From JAQBDA01 sp041301185 (lineage in GTDB: Bacteria > Chloroflexota > Anaerolineae > Anaerolineales > UBA4823), in contig JBFYSV010000205.1 in NCBI GenBank assembly GCA_041301185.1, positions 1 through 5,705 on the forward strand: 5,705 nucleotides of DNA, written 5' to 3'. A program made the translations under genes and the position numbers. Shown piece by piece: positions 5,331 through 5,705 of this stretch (position 1 is the stretch's first letter; the number at the start of each line of letters is the position of its first letter). The notes beneath the pieces were generated by a model. It saw nothing but the letters and a program-made list of their open reading frames with translations. It searched no databases and was not told where the DNA came from.

Positions 5331-5336
5331 AAAAAA

Positions 5337-5705
5337 ATGAACCGTTCCCTCAAAATGTACACCAACCTGGCCCCCTGGTTTCACCTGCTCACCCGCCCGG
5401 AGGAGTATGCTGAAGAAGCAGAGTTCTATTACCAGACCCTGCGGGCAGCCGGCATCCCGGATGGCAGCCACCTGCTGGAGCTGGGCTCCGGCGGCGGCAA
5501 TAACGCCTCGCACCTCCAGCAGCACTACCGCATGACCCTGGTCGATCTCTCGCCGGATATGCTGGCGATCAGCCGGGAGATTAACCCGGAGCTGGAGCAT
5601 ATCCAGGGCGACATGCGCAGCGCCCGCCTGGGGTGCACCTTCGACGCGGTCTTCATCCAGGATGCGATCAGCTATATCACCAGCGAAGCCGACTTGCTGC
5701 AAACC
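5337..5705 (+). CDS. Class I SAM-dependent methyltransferase (3' end outside the window)
   Basis: The first 123 codons are present and open to the window edge. SAM-binding motif I is LLELGSGGGNNASHL (about residues 45-59), with the acidic residue of motif II in VDLSPDML (about 67-74). GDMR (about 89-92) matches the region that contacts the adenine, and FDAVFIQDAISYI (about 99-111) is the strand-4 / motif IV region. The N-terminus (MYTNLAPWFHLLTRPEEYAEEAEFY) is typical of small Rossmann-fold methyltransferases of the 'Methyltransf_11/25' kind; the substrate cannot be told. The start at 5337 is preceded by GGTGA (5326-5330), a weak ribosome site that belongs to the repeat. A second ATG at 5355 starts at the conserved MYTNLAPWF and has no ribosome site, but remains possible. 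Not visibly linked to the cytochrome genes. Confidence 0.88.
   Translation, partial: MNRSLKMYTNLAPWFHLLTRPEEYAEEAEFYYQTLRAAGIPDGSHLLELGSGGGNNASHLQQHYRMTLVDLSPDMLAISREINPELEHIQGDMRSARLGCTFDAVFIQDAISYITSEADLLQT

Noticed and set aside
5298..5702. Antisense open frame opposite the methyltransferase
   Set aside because: The plus-strand frame has clear SAM-binding motifs; the antisense frame is a shadow.

Overview
The window looks like a chromosomal stretch from a Chloroflexota bacterium, probably class Anaerolineae. This rests on a separate Rieske gene following a cytochrome b-like end, multiheme c-type cytochromes, a Ser/Thr-Pro-rich 'TPTPS' linker in an exported protein, GC-rich coding sequence, and hydrolase and methyltransferase types I associate with that phylum. 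The assignment is inference; no rRNA or marker gene is present.

Positions 1-4086 hold a plus-strand respiratory gene cluster. It starts with the last codons of a membrane protein that is probably cytochrome b (2-58). A 168-bp gap filled with hairpins follows (59-226). Then come a Tat-type Rieske iron-sulfur protein (227-754), a six-heme cytochrome c made of a class I domain fused to a pentaheme domain (772-1665), and an 804-residue secreted or anchored protein with 23 CxxCH heme sites (1672-4086). The last three genes are tightly packed, each with a good ribosome binding site, and the last junction is suited to translational coupling. Together they read as a quinol-oxidising bc-type complex whose electrons leave through about 29 covalently bound c-type hemes. 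The 23-heme protein is built largely from a roughly 37-residue two-heme module with a histidine available for nearly every heme, so a long electron-transfer wire on the outer side of the membrane is plausible. The final acceptor cannot be read from this sequence.

Positions 4087-4484 contain no gene. They hold a terminator-like hairpin and four tandem 70-bp units, each a 13-14-bp inverted repeat around a 30-32-nt loop. The same inverted-repeat family, with different loops and compensating arm changes, fills the gap before the Rieske gene. Both arrays end with the same extra 10-mer a short distance before the next start codon.

Downstream are two apparently unrelated genes. A lipase-like alpha/beta hydrolase (4485-5183) resembles cyanobacterial and plastid proteins and seems to be expressed from a leaderless TATAAT promoter. 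A class I SAM-dependent methyltransferase (from 5337) is cut by the window end. Between them, 5188-5330 is a different interspersed repeat of the CTCTGNG / CACAGAG type, whose last copy abuts the methyltransferase start.
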